The notes: generated from the sequence alone by a model not told the origin. Counted from the first letter of the stretch, positions 1-6,291 are shown. The stretch: DNA of 8,566 bases from SIG350 sp964520895 (GCA_964520895.1 CAZFOR010000051.1:1-8566); one strand, 5' to 3'. A program made the numbers and translations.

Positions 1-33
1 TATTGAGATGTAAGCCTTTTTCAAAACTTACAC

Positions 34-80
34 CCCAACATTTGACATTCAACCATTAAATTTATAGTTGGGATTTTTTT
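34..80 (+). terminator. Rho-independent terminator of a gene left of the window
   Basis: CCCAAC at 34-39 pairs with GTTGGG at 67-72 and is followed by A and seven T (73-80), the layout of an intrinsic terminator on the plus strand. The loop is long (27 nt), so part of it may fold differently; CAAC at 50-53 is an alternative partner of GTTG at 67-70. No plus-strand coding end can be identified in the first 33 bases, so the gene it serves lies outside. The surface-protein gene on the opposite strand converges on it, and no T-run follows the stem in that direction, so it would work poorly for that gene. Confidence 0.55.
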
Positions 81-109
81 GCTAATTATATTAAATGTAT
101 TTATATAAA

Positions 110-2746
110 TTATAATTGTTCTATTACAATTACATTATATACTTTATCATCTGCTGAATTTACTTGTTCTATATAAGATACTCCATATACTTTATCATCT
201 GCTGTTACATCAGATAAGTCTTTAGTTTCATCGATATCTTTATTTGAATCAATAAATATTACTTCAACATTTCCTGTTAATAACATTGTAGCAGGACCTG
301 CTAAACTGATAGCTTTATTATTACCTACATCATAGATATCTGTTGCATTAGCGAAACCTGATTTAACAACAGTACCTGCAGTATCAGTTAAATCATAATA
401 GCCATCTGTACCTAAAGCATAGTCAACAACTGCACCTTTAGCTTTTACATTAGCAACTGTACCTACTACTAAATCTTTTTCAGTACCTGTAGCTATATCG
501 TAAATTGACACACCATATAATGTATTGTTATTAGCATCTTTACCAGAAATGTATGACACATCTGTAATTACACCATAAACTTTATCTGTGCTTACAGCAC
601 CTTTATATAGTATATAATCTGCTACATTTGTTGTTGCATTGTAAATAACAATATAGTTACTTCCATTTGCTAAGTCTTCAATGTTAAATGTTTTAGCATC
701 AACTTTATAATCTGCTTCAGTTATTTCATATTGATACCCTTTTGTATTTGAATTCCAAGCAATTGTTTTGCTGTCATAAGTAAATGTTTGAGCTGTTTCA
801 TTAATCTTTGTAACAGCTTTAGCTTCTAATACAGTATTAGCTTTTCCAGGGTCATTTCTTGATGTTTTTTGAGCTATTTTTCCATCTTCTAATTCGTATT
901 CTACAAATACACCAATACCTAATTTTTCTGTTGCATTAGTACCATCTAAGAAATGATCCTTAGTACTACCTGTATCATAAGTATCTATCCATGATAATTC
1001 TACTGATTTTTTAGCCATAAAATCATATGTTTCATAATCTTTAGTTGCACCAGATAAATCCATTACTCTTACCATGTAAGTTATTGCACCTTCGTTATTT
1101 GTTGTCCAAGCTTTTACTATGAATCCATAATTGTTAGCTGACACACTATCTTCAGCTTCAATATAAACTATTTCACCTGATGCATCTAGTTTTGCAGTTA
1201 TAGTTTCACCTATTAAACCGTTAGCTAAATCAACTGTTAAATCTTCTGGATTTGTTTTAGAAGATAGTAATAATAATGCATCTTTTTCAAATCTATATTC
1301 TGTTCCATCAATTGTTGCAATTACATCAGTAGCTGCACCACTTCCTAATGTTGTACCAGAAATTTTTGATATTGTACCAGAAATTTCTTTATCTGTTACT
1401 ACATAAATATCTCCTTTTTCATTTGCTCCTGTTAATCCGGTAATACTTCCGTTACTTGAATATTTTTCAATAACCATTCCAACTTTTATATCAGATCTAT
1501 TTATTGTTTTTGATGTTCCACTAGCATCGTATGTTACAAACATAACATCTTTTTGTGTGTTATCTAATACAATTTTAGAATTATCTGATGCTGTAAAAAT
1601 GTCGAATGTTGTTTTTGTTTCATCTTTATTTGTTGTAATTTTATCAATTACAATTTCATTTGTTGAAACAAATGGTGTTATTGCTGTTACTTTTCCATTT
1701 GCATTTAATGTTAATTTAACCATTTTTCCTTCATCTGTAGCTGATAATATATCTGTAGCTTCTTCGTATTTTGTACCATTTATTGTTACTTTATCAGCTG
1801 TAGCTTCTGTAATTAGTCCAAATACTACATATGTACTATCTTTATATAAAGATTTACCTATTTCTTTTTCAACTCCATCAATTTTCTCAACAGTATATAG
1901 AACATCATATTTTGCTCCAAGAACAAATTCTAATGGACTTATATTTTCAAATCTTACTTCTTTTGCTATAGTGTCAAACGTTACATCTACTGTTGTTGAA
2001 TCTACTACTGTTATTTTTTCTACTGCTTTTTCTTCTATATAATTTGCTTTATATGTAACTGGTGTTGTAGTTGATGCAGTGTTAAAATCAGGGAATTTAA
2101 CAGCTAACATTGTATTACCTTTACCGTATGTTAAACCATCATTTTCACTTTCTGATCCAACTTCCCACATTGGAGTTTTTAACATGTTCCACATCATTTG
2201 TGCAACTGTTCCTCTTGTTGCTCCATCTGTTCCTTTAAAAGCTTCAACATATTCAAAAACTTTTAATTCATTAGCTTTATTTAAATAGTTTGTTGGCCAT
2301 TGACCTGCTTTGTCAACTACTCTATCATAACCTAATGCTCTTAATACCATTGTAGCAGCTTCTGCATAATTAACTGTTGCATCTGGTCTAAAGTTTCCGT
2401 CTCCGTCACCTTTAATTAAACCATATTGTACAGCTACTGCTATATAACCTGTTGCCCAATGTCCAGCATCAACATCATCAAATGATGTTTCACCTTCTAA
2501 TAAACTTGCACCAGCATCTAAGCCTAATGCTACGACTAATAATTTTGCCATTTCTGCTCTTGTTACGATTTTTTCTGGTTGATATGAACCATCTTCGTAA
2601 CCATTGATTACACCTAAACCACTTAGGTTTTCGATTGCTTTAGCGTAGTCTGAATCATCTGCATCAGTGTATCTTCCAGCAAATACTGGTGTTATCATTG
2701 ATAAAGACATAACTACTACTAATAAGATTGCTAAAATCTTCTTCAT
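110..2746 (-). CDS. S-layer homology (SLH) domain surface protein
   Basis: This encodes an 878-residue secreted cell-wall protein. A signal peptide (Lys2-Lys3, a hydrophobic core at residues 4-18, likely cleavage after Val-Phe-Ala at 23) precedes SLH repeats. Repeat 1 (about 25-72) has the GY-DGSYQP and TRAE signatures; repeat 2 (about 88-140) has HW-A-YI, GDGDGNFRP and a drifted YAEAA; repeat 3 (about 145-195) is degenerate. SLH repeats of this family bind pyruvylated secondary wall polymer, so the protein should sit non-covalently on the wall. The remaining 680 or so residues are rich in Thr, Val, Asp, Lys and Ile, look beta-rich, and match no domain I recognise. There is no cysteine in the whole protein, as is common in S-layer proteins. 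The start is fixed by AAGGAGGA at 2754-2761. The gene stands alone and could be a major S-layer protein or one of several SLH paralogues. Confidence 0.9.
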   Translation of the reverse strand: MKKILAILLVVVMSLSMITPVFAGRYTDADDSDYAKAIENLSGLGVINGYEDGSYQPEKIVTRAEMAKLLVVALGLDAGASLLEGETSFDDVDAGHWATGYIAVAVQYGLIKGDGDGNFRPDATVNYAEAATMVLRALGYDRVVDKAGQWPTNYLNKANELKVFEYVEAFKGTDGATRGTVAQMMWNMLKTPMWEVGSESENDGLTYGKGNTMLAVKFPDFNTASTTTPVTYKANYIEEKAVEKITVVDSTTVDVTFDTIAKEVRFENISPLEFVLGAKYDVLYTVEKIDGVEKEIGKSLYKDSTYVVFGLITEATADKVTINGTKYEEATDILSATDEGKMVKLTLNANGKVTAITPFVSTNEIVIDKITTNKDETKTTFDIFTASDNSKIVLDNTQKDVMFVTYDASGTSKTINRSDIKVGMVIEKYSSNGSITGLTGANEKGDIYVVTDKEISGTISKISGTTLGSGAATDVIATIDGTEYRFEKDALLLLSSKTNPEDLTVDLANGLIGETITAKLDASGEIVYIEAEDSVSANNYGFIVKAWTTNNEGAITYMVRVMDLSGATKDYETYDFMAKKSVELSWIDTYDTGSTKDHFLDGTNATEKLGIGVFVEYELEDGKIAQKTSRNDPGKANTVLEAKAVTKINETAQTFTYDSKTIAWNSNTKGYQYEITEADYKVDAKTFNIEDLANGSNYIVIYNATTNVADYILYKGAVSTDKVYGVITDVSYISGKDANNNTLYGVSIYDIATGTEKDLVVGTVANVKAKGAVVDYALGTDGYYDLTDTAGTVVKSGFANATDIYDVGNNKAISLAGPATMLLTGNVEVIFIDSNKDIDETKDLSDVTADDKVYGVSYIEQVNSADDKVYNVIVIEQL
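137..204. repeat. 20-bp direct repeat in the 3' end of the SLH-protein gene
   Basis: ATATACTTTATCATCTGCTG occurs at 137-156 and again at 185-204, a 48-bp (16-codon) period. On the coding strand it encodes the two Ala-Asp-Asp-Lys-Val-Tyr segments near the C-terminus, so it is an in-frame duplication within the ectodomain. A second short in-frame duplication, TTGTACCAGAAATTT at 1351-1365 and 1372-1386 (21-bp period), encodes the Ile-Ser-Gly-Thr repeats in the middle of the protein. Confidence 0.75.
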
Positions 2747-2771
2747 AAAAAATTCCTCCTTAATTTATTTT

Positions 2772-2846
2772 TGAAAGAAAGTTTAGTTTTTTAGATAATT
2801 TGCCTCTTTCTTTCATTTTTTATATTGACATTTAGACAAATTATCC
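2772..2846 (-). promoter_or_regulatory. Candidate H-type pseudoknot in the SLH-protein mRNA leader
   Basis: Two long complementary pairs interleave in the minus-strand RNA. Stem 1 joins 2846-2834 to 2805-2793: 13 pairs, two of them G-U. Stem 2 joins 2815-2806 (UGAAAGAAAG) to 2781-2772 (CUUUCUUUCA): 10 perfect pairs. The order is stem 1 left, stem 2 left, stem 1 right, stem 2 right, with no base between the stem 2 left and stem 1 right strands. The connecting loops are 18 nt (2833-2816) and an A-rich 11 nt (2792-2782). The structure ends 10 nt before the ribosome binding site at 2761-2754. It could control translation or protect an abundant mRNA. It requires transcription to begin upstream of 2846, and I could not find a convincing minus-strand promoter. 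Stem 2 alone would form from a shorter transcript. Confidence 0.45.
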
Positions 2847-2853
2847 TTATATA
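2825..2853 (+). promoter_or_regulatory. Promoter of the recombinase gene
   Basis: A perfect -35 box TTGACA at 2825-2830 is followed after 17 bases by TATATA at 2848-2853, giving a predicted transcription start near 2860. A transcript starting there would leave the upstream ATG at 2866 almost leaderless, which supports translation from the ATG at 2917 with its ribosome binding site. The -10 box lies inside an inverted repeat (2843-2867). Confidence 0.55.
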
Positions 2854-2867
2854 TTTTAAATAAGGAT
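2843..2867. promoter_or_regulatory. Operator-like palindrome over the recombinase -10 region
   Basis: ATCCTTAT at 2843-2850 and its complement ATAAGGAT at 2860-2867 form an 8-bp inverted repeat, with two further symmetric pairs inside the 9-bp centre. It covers the -10 box and predicted start point of the recombinase promoter and lies between two divergent genes. A dimeric repressor bound here would block the recombinase and possibly the SLH gene. The regulator is unknown, and none is encoded in the window. Confidence 0.4.
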
Positions 2868-2916
2868 GTTAATAATATATAATAATTGGACAATTGATTT
2901 TGAAAGGGTGGATATA

Positions 2917-3864
2917 ATGAAAAAAAGACATATATTTAAATACTTAATACATGAATGGTTAATATACCATAAAGATTTAATTAAAGAATCAACTTTTGCT
3001 TCATATGATACAATTGCATATAACTATTTAATACCCGCATTTGGCAAATATGATGTTAAGGAAATAAATAATAGGTTAATACAGGAAAAAGTTATTTTAT
3101 GGCTAAAAGAAGGAAGATTAGACCATAGTGGTGGACTGTGTGAGAAAAGTGTGAGAAATATTATATGTGTATTGAAAATTTGTATGAAGTATGCAAATAA
3201 AATGGGGTATAGTAATTTAAATAATATAGATGTGATATATCCAAAAGAATGTAAAGATAATAAGATAAAAGTATTTAGTAAAAGTAATCAGGATAAACTA
3301 ATAAAATGTGTGTACAAGAAAATTAATAATAAAAGTATTGGAATACTACTTGCTTTAGGTACAGGTATAAGAATTGGTGAGTTATGTGCAATTCAATGGA
3401 GAGATATTGATTTAGATAATAGAGTAATATATATTACAAAAACAGTTCAAAGATTGTTTCTTAGAAAAAGTGATGGTAGTTCGTATACGAAGGTTTTGAT
3501 AACTACACCTAAAACTAGTACATCAATTAGAGAGATACCATTATCTAATGAAATAGTAAGGATACTAAATGAAATATATATTAAAGATAAAGAAATATAT
3601 TTGTTAACTGGAACTAATAAACATATGGAACCTAGAACATATAGAAGTTATTATGATAGATTTTTAAAAAGAAATGGTATTGAACATATAAATTTTCATT
3701 CATTAAGACATACTTTTGCAACAATGTGTATACAAGCCGGTGGAGACTATAAAACAGTTAGTGAATTACTTGGACATGCTACTGTTAATATGACTTTAAA
3801 TATATATGTACATCCACAAATGGAAGAAAAAAGAAAATGTATAGAACTAATTAGTATGGTATAG
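2917..3864 (+). CDS. Tyrosine recombinase / phage-type integrase
   Basis: This 315-residue site-specific DNA recombinase cuts and rejoins DNA through a covalent 3'-phosphotyrosine intermediate. Residues from about 5 to 110 form a SAM-like core-binding domain (the Ser-Thr-Tyr-rich helix around 25-40 is typical). The catalytic domain carries the full set: Arg152 in GIRIGEL, Lys199 in the TPKT beta-hairpin, His261 and Arg264 in HSLRH, His287 in LGHAT, and Tyr297 in IYVHP. Integrases of Tn916-like elements are usually 380-400 residues; this one appears to lack the N-terminal arm-binding domain. An in-frame ATG at 2866 would add 17 residues but has no ribosome binding site; 2917 follows AAAGGGTGG at 2903-2911. 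No excisionase or relaxase accompanies it, so it is probably the remnant or minimal integrase of a small island that includes the abi gene, although a dedicated DNA-inversion role cannot be excluded. Confidence 0.88.
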   Translation: MKKRHIFKYLIHEWLIYHKDLIKESTFASYDTIAYNYLIPAFGKYDVKEINNRLIQEKVILWLKEGRLDHSGGLCEKSVRNIICVLKICMKYANKMGYSNLNNIDVIYPKECKDNKIKVFSKSNQDKLIKCVYKKINNKSIGILLALGTGIRIGELCAIQWRDIDLDNRVIYITKTVQRLFLRKSDGSSYTKVLITTPKTSTSIREIPLSNEIVRILNEIYIKDKEIYLLTGTNKHMEPRTYRSYYDRFLKRNGIEHINFHSLRHTFATMCIQAGGDYKTVSELLGHATVNMTLNIYVHPQMEEKRKCIELISMV

Positions 3865-4002
3865 AAGTTTGAATTAATAAATATGTAAATGCATTTTTTG
3901 AGGTAGATGTAAAATATATAATATATAGGATAAATAGAAAGCATGAATGTGTATTATAAAGTTTTAACAGGTTTTATAAATCATTTTGCAAAAATTATGA
4001 GT

Positions 4003-4030
4003 TTGATTATTTTCGTAAAACCATGATAAA
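4003..4030 (+). promoter_or_regulatory. Probable promoter of the abi gene
   Basis: TTGATT at 4003-4008 and GATAAA at 4025-4030 are 16 bases apart, predicting a start near 4037 and a leader of about 27 nt with AAGGA at 4051-4055. A TATAAT at 4038-4043 is too close to the ribosome binding site to be the main -10 box. Just upstream, TTATAAA at 3954-3960 and TTTATAA at 3973-3979 form an inverted repeat of unknown role. I see no clear terminator between the recombinase and this promoter (3865-4002), so read-through is possible. Confidence 0.4.
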
Positions 4031-4063
4031 ATACATTTATAATAAAGAAGAAGGAAACAATAT

Positions 4064-5014
4064 ATGTATAAAGAATTAAAACCAATGCTAAATGCAAATG
4101 AACAGATACAACATTTAATAGAAAAAGGAGTTAAATTTGATTTAATTTCAATAGAGGATGCACGAAATTATTTAAAAGAAAATAATAATTATTTTAAACT
4201 AACTTCTTATAGGAAGAACTTTCCTAAATATGCAAATGGGGATAATATAGGAAAGTATATAGATTTGGATTTTAAAATGTTAAAAGATTTGTCAATTATT
4301 GATATGAGATTAAGAAAAACAATGTTAAGTATTGTTTTAGATTTAGAGCATTATATAAAAGTAAAGATACTTACTAAAGTTGAATTATACCTAAAAGACG
4401 GATATACGTTAGTTGAAGAATATATAGATATGCTGCATAGTAAAGGACAATATGAATTTTTGCAAAAAGAATTAGAAAAAAGCAGTAAAAGTTCATATTG
4501 TGGAGAAATAGTAAAAAAATATAGTGGAGAGTACCCAATTTGGGCATTTATTGAAATTATTCCATTTGGAAGATTAATAGATATTTATATGTTTTTAGCA
4601 AATAAGTTTAGTGATAAAGAAATGATTGATGAAGCATATTTGTTAAAAAATGTTAGAGAATTAAGAAATGCTTGTGCGCATAATAATTGCATATTGAACG
4701 ATTTAAAAGCTTATAATTCAATGTATAAAAATAATTACAAACTATTAGCTGAATTGCCTAAATGTGGCATTTCAAAAACAACAATTTCAAAAAGAATGAG
4801 TAATTCTAGGATACAACAAATAGTTACATTATTATATTTAGCAAAAAAATTAATAACAAGTAAAGGTATATTAAAATATCAAAGTAAAAATTTAAAAGAA
4901 CTTAAAGATAGAATAGAACATCATATTGATTATTATGATAAAAATTTGTTAGTAAAAGTTAGTTTGAGTTTTTTGAATAAAATTATTGACAATTGGTATA
5001 ATATTAGCATATAA
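4064..5014 (+). CDS. Abi_2 (AbiD/AbiF-type) HEPN abortive-infection protein, likely RNase toxin
   Basis: This 316-residue cytoplasmic protein matches the Abi_2 family pattern. The N-terminal block has NNYFKLTSYR at about residues 41-50. A helix at 80-96 carries D80-x-R-L-R and E95. YPIWAFIE is followed by a glycine-bearing helix near 165-185, and then comes the diagnostic RELRNACAHNN segment. There R201 and H206 form an R-x4-H HEPN motif, the catalytic signature of many metal-independent RNases in defence and toxin systems. Family members cause abortive infection in lactococci, and AbiF proteins have been described as toxins held in check by a non-coding RNA and as likely ancestors of Cas13. 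A consensus promoter and short structured RNA at the 3' end of this gene fit that model. The C-terminal 100 residues are Lys-, Leu- and Ile-rich, with no further motif that I recognise. ATG 4064 follows AAGGA by 8 nt. The neighbouring recombinase suggests horizontal acquisition. Enzymatic activity is inferred. Confidence 0.85.
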   Translation: MYKELKPMLNANEQIQHLIEKGVKFDLISIEDARNYLKENNNYFKLTSYRKNFPKYANGDNIGKYIDLDFKMLKDLSIIDMRLRKTMLSIVLDLEHYIKVKILTKVELYLKDGYTLVEEYIDMLHSKGQYEFLQKELEKSSKSSYCGEIVKKYSGEYPIWAFIEIIPFGRLIDIYMFLANKFSDKEMIDEAYLLKNVRELRNACAHNNCILNDLKAYNSMYKNNYKLLAELPKCGISKTTISKRMSNSRIQQIVTLLYLAKKLITSKGILKYQSKNLKELKDRIEHHIDYYDKNLLVKVSLSFLNKIIDNWYNISI

Positions 5015-5015
5015 T
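4986..5015 (+). promoter_or_regulatory. Perfect consensus promoter overlapping the abi stop codon
   Basis: TTGACA at 4986-4991 and TATAAT at 5010-5015 match the sigma-A consensus at all 12 positions, with an 18-bp spacer. The abi stop codon TAA (5012-5014) lies inside the -10 box. The predicted start is near 5022. There is no open reading frame with a ribosome binding site before the terminator at 5083, so the promoter must serve a short RNA. Confidence 0.65.
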
Positions 5016-5021
5016 ATTATT

Positions 5022-5083
5022 ATATAGAAAAAGTGTTTACACTTTTGCGGGGTTGTGTTCATAGAGCATAACCCTAATTTTTT
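5022..5083 (+). ncRNA. Candidate small RNA partner (antitoxin) of the Abi protein
   Basis: About 62 nt lie between the predicted start of the consensus promoter and the end of a terminator. Hairpin 1 pairs AAAAGTG (5029-5035) with CACTTTT (5040-5046) around a TTTA loop. Three bases later hairpin 2 pairs GGGTTGTG (5050-5057) with CATAACCC (5067-5074), with one G-U pair and a 9-nt loop, and is followed by AATTTTTT. From memory, AbiF proteins are stably associated with a conserved structured RNA that acts as the antitoxin, and an abiF motif exists in Rfam. Position, strand and size fit. I have not matched the sequence to that family. The alternative is that this is just the abi terminator, but then a perfect promoter in front of it would be unexplained. 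Confidence 0.55.
5050..5083 (+). terminator. Rho-independent terminator of abi and its small RNA
   Basis: An 8-bp GC-containing stem (5050-5057 with 5067-5074) is followed by TAA and six T at 5078-5083. It ends both the abi transcript and the candidate small RNA and isolates the islet from the J-protein gene. Confidence 0.75.
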
Positions 5084-5199
5084 AATAAATATTAAATTTG
5101 TCGGAGTCTTCAAAATAGATTTATTAATAAGAAATATTTTAATAGTCATAAAAGCAGAAAGTTAAATACTATTAAACGCCATATATTTATTATAGTAAA

Positions 5200-5252
5200 A
5201 ATAGTATGATTTACTATTCCATTTACACAATCTTTATGATATAATTACATAA
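5200..5252 (+). promoter_or_regulatory. J-protein promoter region with an inverted repeat
   Basis: An extended -10 element, TGATATAAT (TGN at 5237-5239, hexamer at 5240-5245), predicts a start near 5252. The matching -35 at 5217-5222 is poor, which is usual for extended -10 promoters. A perfect dyad, AATAGTA (5200-5206) and TACTATT (5212-5218), abuts it, and another TACTATT stands at 5167-5173, suggesting a binding site for a regulator. I see no CIRCE element, so HrcA-type heat-shock control is not indicated. Confidence 0.45.
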
Positions 5253-5276
5253 CAATTTAGTGTAGGGGGAAGTATA

Positions 5277-6182
5277 ATGAAGTTTAAAGACTACTATAAA
5301 ATACTCGAATTAGATACATACAAAGTTAGTAAAGATGAAATAAAACTAGCATATAGAAAACTTGCTAAACAATTTCATCCAGATATAAATATAAATGATC
5401 TTTTAGCAGAAGAGAGATTTAAAGATATTAATGAAGCATATGATGTGTTAATTGATAATGCTAAAAAGAAAAAATATGATAGAATGTGGGTAAGTTACAA
5501 ATCTAAAAATGGTTTTTTTGATCCTAATGAATTTATGAAAAAGTATGAAGTTAACACAGGAGCAGTTAGTGAATTCTTTGAAATATTCTTTGGTAAAAAA
5601 GATGAAAGAAAACCTGGATTTAGTATAAAGAAAAATAATGTAACTATGGTAGGTGAAGATGTAGAAACTGAGCTTGAAATTACATTAGAAGATGCATTTT
5701 ATGGAGCTACTAAAACATTAGCATTTAGAACTGCAAAAGGTACAATGAAAAATATTACAGTAAAAATTCCAGAAGGTATACGTAATAATGAAAAGATAAG
5801 AATTGCAGGACAAGGAAAACCTGGTAGTAATGGTGGAAGAGATGGAGATTTATATATAAGGGTTAAAATGATACCAAACAATATATATAAATTAGATGGA
5901 GCAAATTTAGTAAAAGAACTAAGGCTTACACCATGGGAAGCCGCATTAGGTACAAGTTTAAATATAGAATTTTTAGATGGAAATGCATTGATAAATATAC
6001 CAGCTGGTATTGAATCAGGTGAGAAATTAAGACTTCCACGTAAAGGATATAAAAATGGAATGGGTGGAAGAGGAGATTTGTTATTAGATATAAAAATAGC
6101 TGTTCCTAAAATACTTAAAGCAGAAGAAAAAATGCTATTTGAAAAATTATCAGAAGTTTCTGAATTTAAACCAAGAAGATAA
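5277..6182 (+). CDS. J-domain co-chaperone without zinc finger (DnaJ/CbpA-like)
   Basis: This 301-residue protein has an N-terminal J domain (residues about 4-70) with the HPD motif at 34-36, which stimulates the ATPase of an Hsp70 partner (DnaK), and the FKDINEAYDVL helix typical of the fold. A linker of about 45 residues includes Phe-Phe-rich stretches (FFEIFFGKKD) in place of a long Gly/Phe region. The rest (about 120-295) is the two-lobed DnaJ C-terminal substrate-binding domain, with VKIPEGI, GGRDGDLYIRV and GGRGDLLLDI. The four CxxCxGxG zinc repeats of classical DnaJ are absent, so this is a class B, CbpA-like protein. It starts at an ATG after GGGGGAAG (5265-5272). It is transcribed alone; dnaK and grpE are not nearby, so this is probably a second, auxiliary J-protein and not the main DnaJ. 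Confidence 0.88.
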   Translation: MKFKDYYKILELDTYKVSKDEIKLAYRKLAKQFHPDININDLLAEERFKDINEAYDVLIDNAKKKKYDRMWVSYKSKNGFFDPNEFMKKYEVNTGAVSEFFEIFFGKKDERKPGFSIKKNNVTMVGEDVETELEITLEDAFYGATKTLAFRTAKGTMKNITVKIPEGIRNNEKIRIAGQGKPGSNGGRDGDLYIRVKMIPNNIYKLDGANLVKELRLTPWEAALGTSLNIEFLDGNALINIPAGIESGEKLRLPRKGYKNGMGGRGDLLLDIKIAVPKILKAEEKMLFEKLSEVSEFKPRR

Positions 6183-6224
6183 ATATATTCAATATACTGA
6201 ATATATTTTCATTTGAATGAAAAT
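6182..6224 (+). terminator. Two overlapping hairpins after the J-protein gene
   Basis: AATATATTCA (6182-6191) pairs perfectly with TGAATATATT (6198-6207) around a 6-nt loop, starting within the stop codon. A second perfect 9-bp dyad, ATTTTCATT (6205-6213) with AATGAAAAT (6216-6224), overlaps its right arm by three bases. The stems are almost all A-T and only four T follow the first, so termination would be weak. They probably mark the 3' end of the J-protein mRNA. Confidence 0.45.
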
Positions 6225-6262
6225 AACATTGAAAAATTAATATAATTAATGAATAAAAGCTA

Positions 6263-6291
6263 TTGAAAAAATACGTAATACAAGATATAAT
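6263..6291 (+). promoter_or_regulatory. Promoter of the SRP RNA gene
   Basis: TTGAAA at 6263-6268 and TATAAT at 6286-6291 are separated by exactly 17 bases, 11 of 12 consensus positions. The predicted start near 6298 coincides with the first paired bases of the SRP RNA, as expected for a strongly expressed stable RNA. Confidence 0.8.

Noticed and set aside
3..59. Open frame on the left edge, considered as the end of a plus-strand gene
   Set aside because: It is 18 codons of low-information sequence overlapping a terminator stem; there is nothing to identify it or show it is translated.
1557..2288. Plus-strand open frames of 161 and 69 codons opposite the SLH gene
   Set aside because: They are antisense shadows of a clearly coding gene and have no recognisable motif or ribosome binding site.
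2866..2916. Upstream in-frame ATG extending the recombinase by 17 residues
   Set aside because: It has no ribosome binding site, lies within the operator-like palindrome and only about six bases after the predicted transcription start; ATG 2917 has a good Shine-Dalgarno sequence.
5082..5127. Inverted repeat TTAATAAAT / ATTTATTAA after the abi terminator, considered as an element end
   Set aside because: It is a 9-bp pure A-T repeat in very AT-rich DNA, with no matching copy at the left side of the islet.
2746..5276. CRISPR array or Cas genes beside the HEPN protein
   Set aside because: There are no regularly spaced repeats anywhere in the window, and the HEPN protein has a single R-x4-H motif and only 316 residues, unlike Cas13.
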